This document shows positions 23,150 to 35,247 of a stretch of DNA of 64,000 bases, in pieces. Both the position numbers and the translations under genes were made by a program. Numbering within the stretch: position 1 is the first letter of the stretch; each line of letters opens with the position of its first letter. The notes under the pieces are model-generated. The model saw only the letters and a program-made list of their open reading frames with translations. It was not told the origin of the DNA and did not search any database. Source of the stretch: Lineus longissimus (taxonomy: Eukaryota > Nemertea > Pilidiophora > Heteronemertea > Lineidae); contig NC_088325.1 of assembly GCF_910592395.1 (NCBI RefSeq), positions 7,595,501 through 7,659,500 of the forward strand, in the 5' to 3' direction.

Positions 23150-23446
23150 CTATACTATAATGCGCGTTGTGGCCGCTAAATAGGAGGCGATTTTTGTTTC
23201 AAAATTGGGCCTCGGAAATGCGTCGAATTCTTGCAACTTTTGGCTTCGTAGGTGTGGATCATTAGTAAGAGTGTCACTGAGGGTGTCATACGTCGAATAT
23301 CTTGGTGGTTTTGGAATAAATAACAACTTTTCAGAGAGCACGTCGACTGGAGAGCTCCGCTCATTCTCAAAAGCATACACAAACTTCTCGCATATTCTCC
23401 CTGCCACATCAATATTAGCTTCCAGCACGTATGTAGTGCTATACAA
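23150..23446 (-). pseudogene. Unrecognised 98-codon open frame
   Basis: The minus strand is open for 98 codons with an even amino-acid mix (blocks DVAGRICEKFVYAFENE and LLFIPKPPRYSTYDTLSD) and no low complexity, so it looks more like past coding sequence than the AT-rich chance frames around it. The plus strand is also open for 88 codons here. No domain recognised. It may be a fragment of a transposon protein. Confidence 0.3.
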
Positions 23447-23449
23447 CCT

Positions 23450-25228
23450 GGTCCATGGTGCAGGGTATTAGCAGAGAGATTAATGATTAGCCTATTCTAT
23501 TTTAGTTCTATTCGAGAAACACTGACCGGAGTGATAAGGCAAATTCTGCAGGGTGGCCTACCGGAACATGCAGTCAGGGTATCAATAAACAGTTATGCCA
23601 GGATGGACAAAATATGTACAGTGGCCAGCGCTTGCTCTTTGATTTATTCTTTACTGATTGATGTTGTCAGTTTGAATTGCGTTCTGCATCTCTCCATGCG
23701 CCTGGCTTTGGTCCGACAGTGGCATTGGGTACGGGAGTGGGTAGGTGATATGCCTAATATGTGAGGCCCTTATTTGGAACAGGACCTGCTGTCACTGGTC
23801 TCAATGCATTGTGCAAAATAGCGTACACCAATCAGTCTATTGGGGGTTGCATGTTGATAGCAGCAATAAGTCCCTAAATGCAGTTCATTTCGTGTTTAAC
23901 CTTTAATAAAACTTCAGTAACGTTAGAAATTTAATGTAGTTCAATCATCGTGCCCATTTAACTAATGTATATTACATTTCAACTTTGCCCGCTCCATAGG
24001 TATATGCTAGTGTTACTAATGTAGGCCTATGGTAAATAATGTAGGCCCAGTTCATGCAGCTCCTCACGGTTTTCCGTATCAGCATAGACTGAGAACGGCA
24101 GTTTTATTGTTCGATAAAAATACCTCACAATGCCAGCAGACTACTTCGTCGCTATTATTTGTGTACTCTGACCAGTGTCATTATCAAAGGTGTACGATAT
24201 CATTGTTATTTTGACAAGAAACATGAGAAAACGTCAACTTCTTGTGAAGCGGTCTGCCATGTTTGTTCATCTAGCGTTCGGGTTTGTTTTGATTACGTCG
24301 ATGATGTTTATAAATACAAAGAGGCTATTCTTATAACAAAGTTTTGTCTGGATTTCTAAGTCATTCTCCTGTAGTTGTTATATTTATGTGTAATAGATAA
24401 TTGTGAAGTATTACAATTATTTCATTCTGATGATTGGGAAGAATTTTTTGCAACACCGTTTTGTGTATAAAATGTACTATGGCGTTCATGTGTGTTTTGA
24501 TCTTCGACTTCGACTCAATGACTGAGCAAATTTAACAAGACTGAAAGCCATAAACGGTAACACTTCCTATGTAAACAAGCTACGGAAGTCATTCTATACT
24601 ATGACTTTTCAAATAACAGTTGTCATGGCCAATTGTACCTAGCAAATCAAGAGAAAATACAGAGAAAACTCACCCTGGTTTTCTGTCAAAACATCTACCG
24701 TACGTAGATGAACTGAGCACATGAATCTGGGATTCTCTACGTGTCTTTTATCGGCAATATTAATAAGAATTAGACAAAATAATCCCACAAAACGACATGT
24801 TGACATTGAGAATCAAAATATAGGGAAATTCTAACTGCTTGTTATGAAAATTTAGATTGGAACTATGTTTTGAAGTGAACGTACACACTCTATATATATT
24901 CGCAAAATGGCCATCACTTTATCAGCCTCGGCTGCAATGCCTTATGTGTAGTGCGTTCAGTACATTACAGAGACAGGTAGGATCGAGGCCGTTTTGCCAC
25001 TTTTGACCAGATGACAATTTCCAGCTTATAATCTGCCAATTACTGCCAATTACGGGGCGTTTAGTCATTCTGCTGTGAATAGCTATAATCCTATCGAAAC
25101 AAGAGTTCAAAATATTGGTATCCTGGCACATTTTCTGGCCCAGCTACAGCAAATTCGGATGAAAATGCAACTATTTTGCTGGAACTACTTTCGGCCAGCT
25201 CCAGTACAAACCATAAGTTCCGCTGGAA
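23450..25228. other. Intron 4 segment with nothing recognised
   Basis: Single-copy-looking, AT-rich sequence. I see no repeat of the window's families and no protein I can name. Confidence 0.5.
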
Positions 25229-25985
25229 TCCAGCGTAGCTAAAAATCCAAGATGCCAACTGACGGCCATCTTGGATTTCGGATTGGGCCCAAAATCAGTA
25301 CGAAAACTCCCCTACCAATTAACGAGCGGAATGCAAAAATCTAAAATGGCGGCTGGCGACCATATTGGATTTTGGAACGCGCCCAAAATCGATAGGAAAC
25401 CTCCCCTACCGAAGACCATTACACCACAAAAGTTTGAAGTCAGTCGGACCTCTATAGTTCTTCAGTTAACGATCAGAATACAAAAATCTAAGTTGGCGGC
25501 TGGTGGCCATATTGGATTTTGGATCATGCCCAAAATCAGTAGGCAACCTCCCTTACCATAGGCCATTACACCACAAAAGTTTGAAGTCTGTCGGACATCT
25601 GGTTCTTCAATTAACGAGCGGAATGTAAAAATCTAGGATGGCGGCTGGCGGCCATATTGGATTTTGGAACGCGCCAAAAATCGATAGGGAACCTCCCCTA
25701 CCATAGACCATTACACCACAAAAGTTTGAAGTCTGTCAGAACTCTAGTTCTTCAGTTAACGAGCGGAATGAGAAAAACTAAGATGGCGGCTGACGGCCGT
25801 ATTGGATTTTAGAACGCGCCCAAAATCGATAGGGACCCTTTGACACACTAGGCCTACACCCCCTAAAAATTTCAAGTCAGCCGAACAAGGGGTTCTTGAG
25901 TTATTGTCCGGAATTCAGTGCGGCGGCGGTGTCCGGAAACCACCCAAGTACATAATGCCCCCACTATGGTGGGGGCATAATAAGT
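25229..25985 (+). repeat. Repeat family C, second copy (5'-truncated)
   Basis: About four and a half ~143-bp units carry the same blocks as at 11900-13130 ('GATGGCGGCTGGCGGCCATA', 'CCCAAAATCGATAGGGAACC'). A shared 3' end follows, closed by the hairpin ATGCCCCCAC-tatg-GTGGGGGCAT at 25955-25978. The stem is two base pairs longer than in the first copy because loop bases differ in a pairing-compatible way. Confidence 0.8.
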
Positions 25986-26399
25986 AACAATAATATCAAC
26001 ATGATCAAGATTTATTGTTTTATATGTGACAGATAGGAGCCCAAATTCAGCAAAATCACGAAAAGCCGGGCGTGTCCCAAATTATGACAGGAATTGCATG
26101 CACGACGACTACGGACGCTACGATATCGTATAAGCTCCCCAGAGGTGAGCTTAAAAGGAAGAGTCCCATGTCAACGAAAGCACCGAGATATATGGTGACA
26201 GTACGCTGACCTGCTGGTGGTGATAAAGCCCTTGGTACAGGGGCGATGGAAATCGGTGGAGCTGATGTGATTGTCACAGGACTGTTCAAGTGAAGTGAAG
26301 TAAATTGTTTCAATGCCATCATATGAATGAACAACTGGGTGCCATGTTACAATGGAAATACCAGTTGCAAATGCAGAAACTGAATATACCTTTGGTACA

Positions 26400-28100
26400 C
26401 AAACAAGAGGCCCAAGGGCCTGGTGCTCAGCTGAGTTAATATCATTAATATCTTCCCGGTGTTTAGTTCATTATGCATGAAAATGGCATGCTCCATGGTA
26501 TTTGATATCCTTTTGCGTTCACTACGGTACCAGTGTTTTTGGTTGACATAATTATGCCACTGTTCATTCCTCAATCCTGACCATAATTTGGGTGAAATCA
26601 TCGTATGATAATATTTACCGAAACATGAAGTTTATGCCATGAATGAGGATACTCATTGTCATAGCCTCGTTTACAAGTACGAAGTATTTTCCCGCGAATA
26701 TTCAAAACTGCTTGGCTCCTTGCCAGTTAAATAACATGTGACTTTACACAAAATAGAAAACTTTGATGGAAATTGTAAATCATTTTTTTATCTATCAGGG
26801 GAAACAAGCTGATGATGATCAAATAAATCATTCATGAGAAATCGTTTTGTTGCTGAAGCTTGCATGACGAAGTTAATGCTAAACCTTTTCTTGTGCTCTA
26901 CTGCGCCACCGTAGTTTTCTATTTAGACCAGCGATGACGTCATTTCTGGTGATTCCCTACGTTGTCCAATGAGCGCTTTTTAAAATGTGCCATTTGGTAT
27001 TGTACAGTATGCAATGTATTTTTTCAGCGCTGCCAGTTGCCGAACAGAATGCCGTAGCTCCCTCAATTTCCAATAAATTTTCATGGGAGTGACATTATTG
27101 TATTGCTTAGAATGTCTACTTTTTACTCATGAAAGAATCGTAGAACTAAAACATAATAGGCGAACAGAATCATGCCGATTCACTGCACATACTGTGGGAA
27201 TTCTCCACTTCAAAATACATCCGCGATGTCATCGCGAACAGAGCATGCACTTCCGATATCGTTTTCACAGAAATGTGGCCAAATTTTCAAGAACTAATTT
27301 CTGAATTTAGTCCCTAAAGACCTTATGACTACCACTGAAACGAACTAGTGATATTATCGCCCACCAGACTACTTTTTAAGCAGAAAATTGGGTACTTGAG
27401 TGTCATTGAGCTCCAAGATTATTGCACATGGCGTAAACAACATGCGGCCATTTTGTCTCCGCTTCGGTATTTCGTACGCCGCTTATAATGCACCTTCTCA
27501 ATTAAACAACATAATAAGGCCTTACATCGTTGATTGAATAGGAACACCACACAAAACACAATAAAGTGGGGGTACAATCGATTACGAAGCTGAAGTGAAC
27601 AGTGATTTATTCCTGGAGCTACTGCTTTTGTTGTGTAGCTGCCATGTTTTGAGAACAGGCAAATAGGAGACTTCATTGATGGCTGACGTCATCGGGCGGG
27701 AATTTGAATCAGCAGAAATAATTAAAAGGCAGGTAGCGCCCTCTCCTGTTAAAATTTTGAACTTTTTCTCAATAAAATAGATTTTCAAGAATTTTATCTT
27801 AATATTAGAGCATATTTCGACTAATTCTGCTGCTCCTAGGCCGATATAGGCCAGTTTCCTTCATGCACTCTCGCTCGCAGGAAGTAGGTCGAATGGCGAC
27901 AAATTTTGTTTTGAAAGTAGAGTTTGACCAGAAGTATCCAGAAATGCAAAATTGAAGTCTCTAGGTCTTACGGTTACAAAATGTGCACCATGGGTTTAAC
28001 GGACGGATGGATGGATGGATGGATGGATGGATGGACAGACGGACGCCACTGAACAACTTATTTGACAAGCTCGGCTGACTTAGTCAGCTGAGCTAAAAAT
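26400..28100 (+). repeat. Repeat family B element
   Basis: The 5' end is AACAAGAGGCCCAAGGGCCT (hairpin at 26408-26421) then GGTGCTCAGCTGAG. The 3' end at about 28005-28098 has seven or eight GGAT/GATG units, GGACAGACGGACGCCACTG, and a hairpin (AGCT-cg-GCTGAC / GTCAGC-tg-AGCT) followed by AAAAATG. The 1.7-kb interior has no recognisable gene; a short open frame on each strand is treated as chance. Confidence 0.65.
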
Positions 28101-28199
28101 GAAAGGGACCTTCCTTCAGCCATCTTCAATATATGACAAAGAAATTACATCGAAGAGATTGGAGGTTTTTTTCGGTTCAGTTGAAATGAAAATGAAGAT

Positions 28200-28835
28200 G
28201 GCTTCTCTTATGGCCTTCTTGGATAGTTGATGGCGCCCATTATTGAATGGAACCTTCGTCTAGCCATTGGCAATTCCCAGAGGAAAAATCTTTACATTCC
28301 ACGAAAGGGTTCTCCTTTAAATGTCCGGAAACAGAATTCACGATGGCTACCATCCAAAATGGCTGGATGTCTACATTCAGCTTCAGGCACGCAGAACATA
28401 ACTGCGCAACTGTGATGTTGCTCGATATGCCGAAGTATTGCCTCAAACCACGTAATTCAAACACGGCTGGCAATATGCTAACTTACACTTTTGCCCAATA
28501 CCGCCAACTGGTGACATAAATCGAAACTAATATATTTTATATCAAACCCTCAATATTATGCAGACCTCTTCAACTTTATTTCAAACTTCTATCTGCTGGA
28601 ATAAAGCGACAACAATTTTGTTGGCCCCTGGTGAGCTGAATTTCACTCGAATCGCCCTGAATTTTCTGTCGGCACATCATATCTTGAGCAGTTCTTCATG
28701 ACTGCCAGATTTTAAGTGCCTAGGTCTTACAGTTACAAAATGCCCAATTTTGTCCACGGATGGATGGAAGAAGGGACACAAATTGAATAGCTTTGTGACC
28801 AGCTCAGCTAACTTTGTCAGCTGAGCTAAGAGATC
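28200..28835 (+). repeat. Repeat family B, 3' part
   Basis: This contains GGATGGATGGAAGAAGGGAC and the 3' hairpin region CAGCTCAGCTAACTTTGTCAGC followed by TGAGCTAAGA (about 28800-28832). The upstream part carries 'ATGGCTACCATCCAAAATGG', related to the core of the other families. The overlapping frames at 28227-28519 on both strands are chance. Confidence 0.55.
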
Positions 28836-28960
28836 TTGAAGCAGTCCTAAGTTAGAGCATTGACGTTGTCTCACTGGACGGACAGACAGTTGCCGAAGAG
28901 AATGACAATACCGCTGGCCTAGGGATAAAAAGCCTGCAGATATACTCACTCAATACTCAC

Positions 28961-29172
28961 CTTTACGTGTAGACTGTCAAAGTCCCATGTCTTCTTACGA
29001 TCCAGCGATGGGGTGTTGATGCCTTTAGGAATGTAGATAGTCTCCGTCAAGTCACAGATGTCCTTCAAGGGACGCTGGATTCCATCAAAGATGCTGCCCA
29101 TGATTCCTGGGCCAAGCTCTACAGACAGTGGTTTGCCTGTGCGGAGTACAGGATCACCAACGGTAACACCAG
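28961..29172 (-). CDS. ATP6V1A: ATP6V1A exon 4
   Basis: This exon encodes about residues 69-139. It contains [20 protein letters not shown] and [15 protein letters not shown], the N-terminal beta-barrel signature of the A subunit. Its first two bases complete a serine codon begun in exon 3; it ends in phase 0 at CACGTAAAG then GTGAGTATT. The acceptor (TTGTATCAG) follows a perfect U12-type branch-point motif, unlike all other introns of the gene here. Confidence 0.98.
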
Positions 29173-29593
29173 CTGATACAAATGTTAAGGATGAGTTAGT
29201 TACAAGAACCCATCTCTCAGTGCTAAAATCTACCAAGAAGTGTTCAGTCCTTTTTTAATTTTTTTTGTCATGTATTTTCATTTGGCCTATCTGAGCTACT
29301 CCCACCCCTGGCCACAGTTTTCTCTACATTTTTTCCAGACAAGTTTTCTCAAACAATTTCTTAAGAATATCTGACCTGTTTTTTACAGGAAAGTCAGTGT
29401 TATCAACTAGCCACATTTACATTACTTTTATGTTTTCCCCGAGCCGTCCTTTGCCAATGTAACGGTATTCAACAAAATGTTGTGACTACATTGTGTAACA
29501 GGAACAACTTTATGAGACTAATGTCACCTTTGCATCATTCAGCAGATTTATGATGCCTTGCTGCCAAAACCATGACGTCGTCTGCCACATGCC

Positions 29594-30842
29594 ATGAAAA
29601 TGGCTTCTCGCGAGGACCTTGTGCCTCTCATTAGGCCTTGTGCTTTGATGGGACCAACAGAAGGATACAAGCGAGTTAAAGAGTTGCTGAAGGAGTGCTT
29701 TGGCAACGAGTTTACCATTGCTGAAGCATGGGTCAAGCAGGTAGCGCAAGGACCAGCTTTAAAAAGTAACGATAACCAGGTGCTACAAGGGTTTGCTGAT
29801 CAAGTGACAGGATGTGTAGAAACGCTAAACGCCATGGGCAGAGCTGACGAGATAGAGCCCGGATGAATCGAATTGTACTCAGTCTTCCATCTTTTCTGCA
29901 AAATCGATTTCAGAAATTAGCAGTGGATTATCTTGAACAACGAGGGGGATATCCTGGCACAAACTACCTGAGGGATTTTCTGAAAAAGGCAGCAAAGGAG
30001 GTAAACGACCCAGTGTTTGGGAAGCCAGCAAATCAGAACCATGATACATGTTCATCTCACAGTGCACCACGATACGGGAGTCGACCGCGTAGGATGCATG
30101 CGACAGCCACTGAAAATGGGGACAAGCCATCATGCTATGTTTGTGGAGACAATCACAAACTGATGTCATGTCAGTCTTGGAAAGAGGCAACCGCCAGTCA
30201 GCGATGGTTGTGGGCAAAGGAAAAGAATCTCCGCTACAGGTGCCTGGGCAAAGGCCACAGAGGAAAAGATTGTAAGAAGAGGGAGGAAAGATGCGGAGTG
30301 AATGGATGTGTGAGAAACCACCATTTTCATTCGCATTCAGATGAACCATCTCAGGCCAAGACAGGAAAGAGAGCCGAAGGGAAACGGGGGAATACAGCTT
30401 TTGGAGCAAAAGATGAAGTAATCAGCCAAATAGTATTGAGGACCATACTAGTTTGGGTAATTCGCAAAGAGGGCAACCGGCTATTGGTAAATGCCTTGAT
30501 GGATGAAGGATTGGACACATCATACAAACGATCAGATATTGTAACTGCTCTTGGTCTTATTGGTGAGAAAGAGACACTCAACATATCAACGTTGAAGAAT
30601 GATGTTTTACTCGAAAGCTGAAAGTTGAAATCGATTTGAAGAGTACTGATGGGAAGACTACTCGGAAGATGCATGTTTGGACCATGGAGGAGATGTGCCG
30701 TCGCCTGCCAATTGAAAATTGGAATCACCAAAAGACAACGTTTACTCATCTTGGAAATCTTAAGTTCCCAACGGCCAGTGGTAGGAAAACTGTCGATGTC
30801 TTGATTGGGTCAGATTACCCAGAACTTTGGGTATCTTTATAA
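29594..30842 (+). pseudogene. BEL/Pao gag and protease remnant
   Basis: Two frames (29594-29866 and 29863-30621), offset from one another, cover the C-terminal gag. It has zinc-binding blocks CYVCGDNHKLMSC and CLGKGHRGKDC, then a Cys/His-rich HHFHSHS tail typical of Pao. The protease follows with ALMDEGLDTSYKRSDI, where DEG is the usual Pao active-site form. A third frame (30636-30842) ends with VDVLIGSDYPEL, the protease-RT linker signature. A stop at 30619-30621 and frameshifts break it. The N-terminal gag is missing. Confidence 0.85.
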
Positions 30843-33425
30843 ATATTATAAATAAATAAATGAGTCTCTTATAAAGCGCTGTTCCATGGTAGTCCTTGCT
30901 CACAGCGCTCCCTCCACAAAAGCTCTCACAGACACTCATGTCTTTGTAGCTCGTTTGAATTGTTCAGTGTCCTCAGAGTCTCGAATGTGGCATGGAAGAA
31001 TGTTCCATAACCGCGGTCCATAGCTTTTAAAACGGCGGTCACCAATTGACGTTTTGGTTCTCGGAACCTCTAGTTCTATGAATGAAGTGGACCAGGTCCT
31101 GCGAGGAGCAGGTTTTCTAGAAATGAGGTCCATCAGATACTGGGGAGCTGCACCTTGCAGGCACTTGTGCACCTGAAGCAACACCTTAAAGTCAATCTTT
31201 TCTGCTACAGGCAACCAATGAAGCTTGATCAGTGTAGGTGTTATATGATCAAACTTTCTAACTCTGCAAACAATGCGAGCAGAAGAATTTTGGACACGCT
31301 GTAACGGAGAAAGCGTCTATTTCAGTAGACCAGCAAGTAACCCTTTGTTACAGTCAAGGCGAGAGGTCACGAAGGCATGGACCAGGCGTTCCCGGCTGTC
31401 TTGGTCGAGGTACCTACTGACACGGCCAATATAATACAAACTGGCATGCAGCATTGCATATCTTCTTTATCTGTGCTTGCATTGTCATGCCCTGGTCCAG
31501 AAGAACCCCTAGATCCCTGACACAGTTCGACTTGGGTACCGATACTCAATCAACCGATATTTCGGCAATAGATCCAATTCTGCGTGGTGAAACAATGTTA
31601 ATCATGTCCGTTTTCGGGGCGTTGAGGGCTAGCTTGTTTTCAATCAACCAGTCCTTCACATCACTGACACATGATTCCACGCGCGTTACCATCCGCTTGC
31701 TCTGCCACCCATCTCCACAGCGGGCTGACGCTTCAAGCTGGTTATCATCAGCATATAATTGGTATGCTGTGGTTTTGCATTACAGCACTGAGTGGTAACG
31801 TGTATATTGTGAAAAAAACAGGGCCCAGAACTGAGCCCTGGGGAACACCGTACTTGAGACCAACAGGGTCCGAGCACCCTGCCTGCGAGATATGACACAA
31901 ACCACTGCAATGCTCTGTCCGTAAGGCCAATGCGATGTTGGAGTCGACTCTAAAGAATATGACGGTCCACCGTATCGAAGGCTGCAGATAAGTCCAACAG
32001 CACAAGAAGGAACTCCTCTCCGGCATCCAGTGAGCCAAGTATATCACTCGTTATGCGCAAGAGTACAGTTTCCGTGCTATGCCCTTGGCGATAGGCAGAC
32101 TGGTTCTGGTCGTAAAGATTATTCAACAACATCTGAGCTCTTAGGCGCATTGCTACGATTCTCTCAATGAGTTTGGAAAGATATGTTAAATTCGACACTA
32201 GGCGGTAATTCCCTAGTACTTCCTTGTCAAGTGTTGCTTTCTTGAGTAGTGGTTTTACTAGAGCGAACTTTAGAGACTCAGGTACATGGCCTGTCCCTAG
32301 CGACAGGTTTATGATCTTCACAAGTACAGGCAAGAGTGGATCGACACATTTTTTCAGGAGCCACGTGGGAATGGGATCGAGACTGCATCCTTTAGCTGGC
32401 AAAGAGAGGATGAGCTTCCTAACCTCGCTCTCGGACGATGGTGCAAAGTCCTGAAGCACGCACTCTGTACTTGAGTCATCGGAGGCGGCGGGCTGTTTGG
32501 AACCAAACTTTTCACGGAAGTTGCTGATCTTCCGGCTAAAGAAAGAGCTGAAGTCCTCAGCCAGGACCTTAGTGTCAGTACTTTCTGGCAAAGGAGGCGC
32601 TGACTTCTTTCTGACAAGCTCATTGACAACCTTGAACAGGTCTTTGCCATTGCAAGCTTTGATTCTCGAGCTGTGGAAAGAAAGTTTAGCCTTATCAATC
32701 ATCGTGCTGATGGCATCGCATTGAGCCCTTAGCAATTGTCGGTTTATTTCAGTTCGTTCATTGCGCCACTTTTTCTCAAGTTTGCGGCGGATTATCCTGG
32801 CCAGACGAATCTCTGAATCAAACCATGGCGACTTTTCCCGGACTTTCACAATACGAGTCATTTCCGGAGCATGACTATCAAGAATGTACTGCAACACAGA
32901 GTCATATTGGGCAACTAGACTGTCCAAGTCATCTGCGGGGGTTTGCACTACACTGGAGCGTGCAACATCCTGAGAGAAAGCTTCCTCGTCAATGCTGCTT
33001 AGCTTCCTATACATGACAGTTTTGGTCTGTGGTTCTGGTTTAGGAAAGTTCAGCTTGAAGCAAAGTGATCCGATGGGAACGATGGATCCGCACCAAGATT
33101 ACTCACAAAACCCCGATCACAGCCTCGGACAAGAACAGGATCGAGTGTACGACCTTTGATATGCGTCGGTTCATGCACGAGTTGGACGAGATCGAAAAAT
33201 TCTAATAGCTGCATAAACTTGATGACATACGGATCATGATGTTTGTCCAAATGAATGTTGAAATCTTTGGTGATGAGGAGATGCTTACTCGATGCAACGA
33301 TCTGCTCGAGCAACGAGCCGAATTCATCGATGAACTCATTCACAAACCGAGGATGAGGATCCGGGCAATAGATGGTTATCAAGTGAATTATTTCTGATTT
33401 GCACACAACAGACAAATTGAGACAA
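30839..33425 (-). mobile_element. CR1/L2-like LINE inserted in the BEL/Pao element
   Basis: The minus strand carries an AP-type endonuclease end, a reverse transcriptase and the C-terminal region of a CR1/L2-like non-LTR element. Its 3' end is an (ATTT)n-type tail at 30839-30866. ATCTTT occurs immediately on both sides (30833-30838 and 33426-33431) and is a likely 6-bp target duplication. The Pao reading frame resumes correctly after it. The element is 5'-truncated, lacking the start of the endonuclease. Confidence 0.88.
30936..33425 (-). pseudogene. LINE endonuclease/reverse transcriptase, broken
   Basis: At 33065-33425 the endonuclease end has KDFNIHLDKHHD (normally GDFNIH) and a PTHIKGRTLDPVL block ending in SDH. 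At 31950-33014 the RT fingers have KGCSLDPIPTWLLKK, NQSAYRQGHSTETVLLRI and LDLSAAFDTVDRHIL. A frameshift near 31985 separates GVPQGSVLGPVFFTIYT (about 31810-31860) and the YADD catalytic box (about 31750-31761). The C-terminal part (30936-31214) has LHWLPVAEKIDFK-type sequence. Frameshifts near 33065 and 31985 and stops near 31319 make it non-functional. It would copy its own RNA into a nicked target. Confidence 0.88.
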
Positions 33426-33429
33426 ATCT

Positions 33430-34652
33430 TTGGAAGAAAGAATAGGGAAGCCAGGGGAGCCGGTAACTCGACGAACCCCCCTTGGTTGGACATGTGTCGG
33501 CCGTGTTCCAGCTGTCGGGAGCCACATGACAGCCTATGCCAACTGTTTCAATGCCACTCATGTCCAAAGTGGCATTGAGGAGAAACTTCGTCTCATGTGG
33601 GAGATGGATAGCCTAGGTGCAGCAACAGAAGGTGATAAATCTCTGAGCCAAATGGAGATTATCACGCTGGAGAGGACAAAGATCAATATAGAGAAACTTT
33701 TCAAGCAAACATAGAAAAATGATACATCCAACTGGTGGAGCCTGAGGGACTGAGTAAACCAGGCTGGTATCTTCCACACTTCGCCGTCATTAGGGAGGAC
33801 AAGCAGACTACAAAAGTTTGCATTGTGTATGATGCTGTAGCAAGATTCCAAGATATTGATTTGGATGATGAAATTGAGGCGGGTACAAAGCTACAGAACG
33901 ATGTGCTGAAGACTCTACTGCGGTTCAGAAGACGCCCAGTAGCACTGGTAGGAGACATTCAAGAAATATTCTCACAGATTGTTTTGGCTGAGGAAGACCG
34001 CAGCTACCACGGGCTTTTCTGGAGAGATCTCAATCCACGAGCAGAAACACAAGTATATGAAGCCGTAAGACTCGTCTTCGGGGACCGTTCCTCACCTTTC
34101 TTAGTTCAATTCGTACTACGTCACCACGCTGAGAAAGTTCAAGAGACATATCCCAGAGTAACTGAAGTGATACAGGAAGCCATCTTCATGGATGATGTAC
34201 TAGATAGTCTGGAGACTGTAACAGAAGCAGTGGAAATGAGAGACAATTTGAACCAAGTGTTGAAGCCAGCTGGATTTGATATAAGGAGATGGTGCAGCAA
34301 CAAGAGAGAATTCTTGAGGGCATTGCCGAGAGCAAATGAGCGACAGGAGTTCATCTTGAGGAGTCACACTTGCCCGGCCTGAAGACACTTGGAGTTTAAT
34401 GGGAAGCTGGAACGGACATGCTCACTTTCGCTGTACCGGTATTTGAGAACAGGGAGAAAATTAATACCATGAGGAAGTTGCTGAGTCAAATAGTAACTAT
34501 TTTCGATCCGTTTCAGTTCCTAGCGCCAGTTGTGATCCGTGGCAAAATAGCACTTCAGACGTCATGGTTATTGGGGTTGGACTGGGATGAGCCATTCCCA
34601 GCAGACATACAGAGTAACATAGATAGATGGGTTGATCAGATGCACTCATAAA
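33430..34652 (+). pseudogene. BEL/Pao reverse transcriptase remnant
   Basis: The frame resumes right after the LINE with GEPVTRRTPLGWTCVGRV, a Pao signature. It stops at 33712-33714 and continues in another frame with KVCIVYDAVARF, ALVGDIQEIFSQIVL and the catalytic IFMDDVLDS (YVDD-type box with Phe for Tyr). A third frame (34418-34651) has the connection block IVTIFDPFQFLAPV. At least three breaks separate the pieces. Confidence 0.87.
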
Positions 34653-34656
34653 TCAA

Positions 34657-35247
34657 GTGAGAATTTCACGTTCTTATTGTCAACGTCCAATCGGAGAAGT
34701 AAAGAGCGTATCAGCCAACACATTCTGTGACGCATCCCAAGCAGCCTATGGTGCAGTTTCATATATCCGTTATGAGTACGAAGATGGGGAGATTGAAGTT
34801 CAACTGGTAGCAGTCAAAGCACGGGTTGCACCACTCAAAGCCTGCAGCATTCCAAGACTTGAACTCTGTGCAGCACTGGTTGGGGTTCGTCTATCGTTAA
34901 CCATAGCTAGGCAAATAGAATGTCCCATATCAAGGCACGTTTTTTGGAGTGACTGCATGGATGTCATCTATTGGATAAAAGGGCAGTCATGGAAGAATAA
35001 AACATTTGTAGCCAACAGGATTGCAGAGATTCAGCAGAATACAGAGCGAAGGCAATGGTGTCATATCCCTGGGAGCCAAAACCCAGCAGATGATCTGACA
35101 AGAGGATTGGATGTCAAAGACATGGTCGGCCGACATCGTTGGATCGACGGGCCTACTTTCGTGCAGAAGGGGGAGGAATCCTGGCCTCAGAAGAAGCAAG
35201 TTGCAGAGGAGGACTGCAGTAAAATGGCAAAACAAAAGTTCAGCTAA
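34657..35247 (+). pseudogene. BEL/Pao RNase H region
   Basis: An open frame of 196 codons begins after a stop. It carries TFCDASQAAYGAVSYIR (RNase H first Asp), IPRLELCAALVGVRL, VFWSDCMDVIYWIKG and NPADDLTRGLD, the standard order of the Pao RNase H. It would remove the RNA strand during reverse transcription. It is intact as a domain but separated from RT and integrase by stops. Confidence 0.87.

Noticed and set aside
26056-26334. Minus-strand frame at 26.1-26.3 kb as an ATP6V1A exon
   Set aside because: The translation does not match any A-subunit segment, and exons 4 and 5 already join in phase without a gap.
29879-30749. Long minus-strand frames over the Pao gag
   Set aside because: They are antisense shadows of the gag/protease frames, which carry the recognisable zinc and protease motifs.
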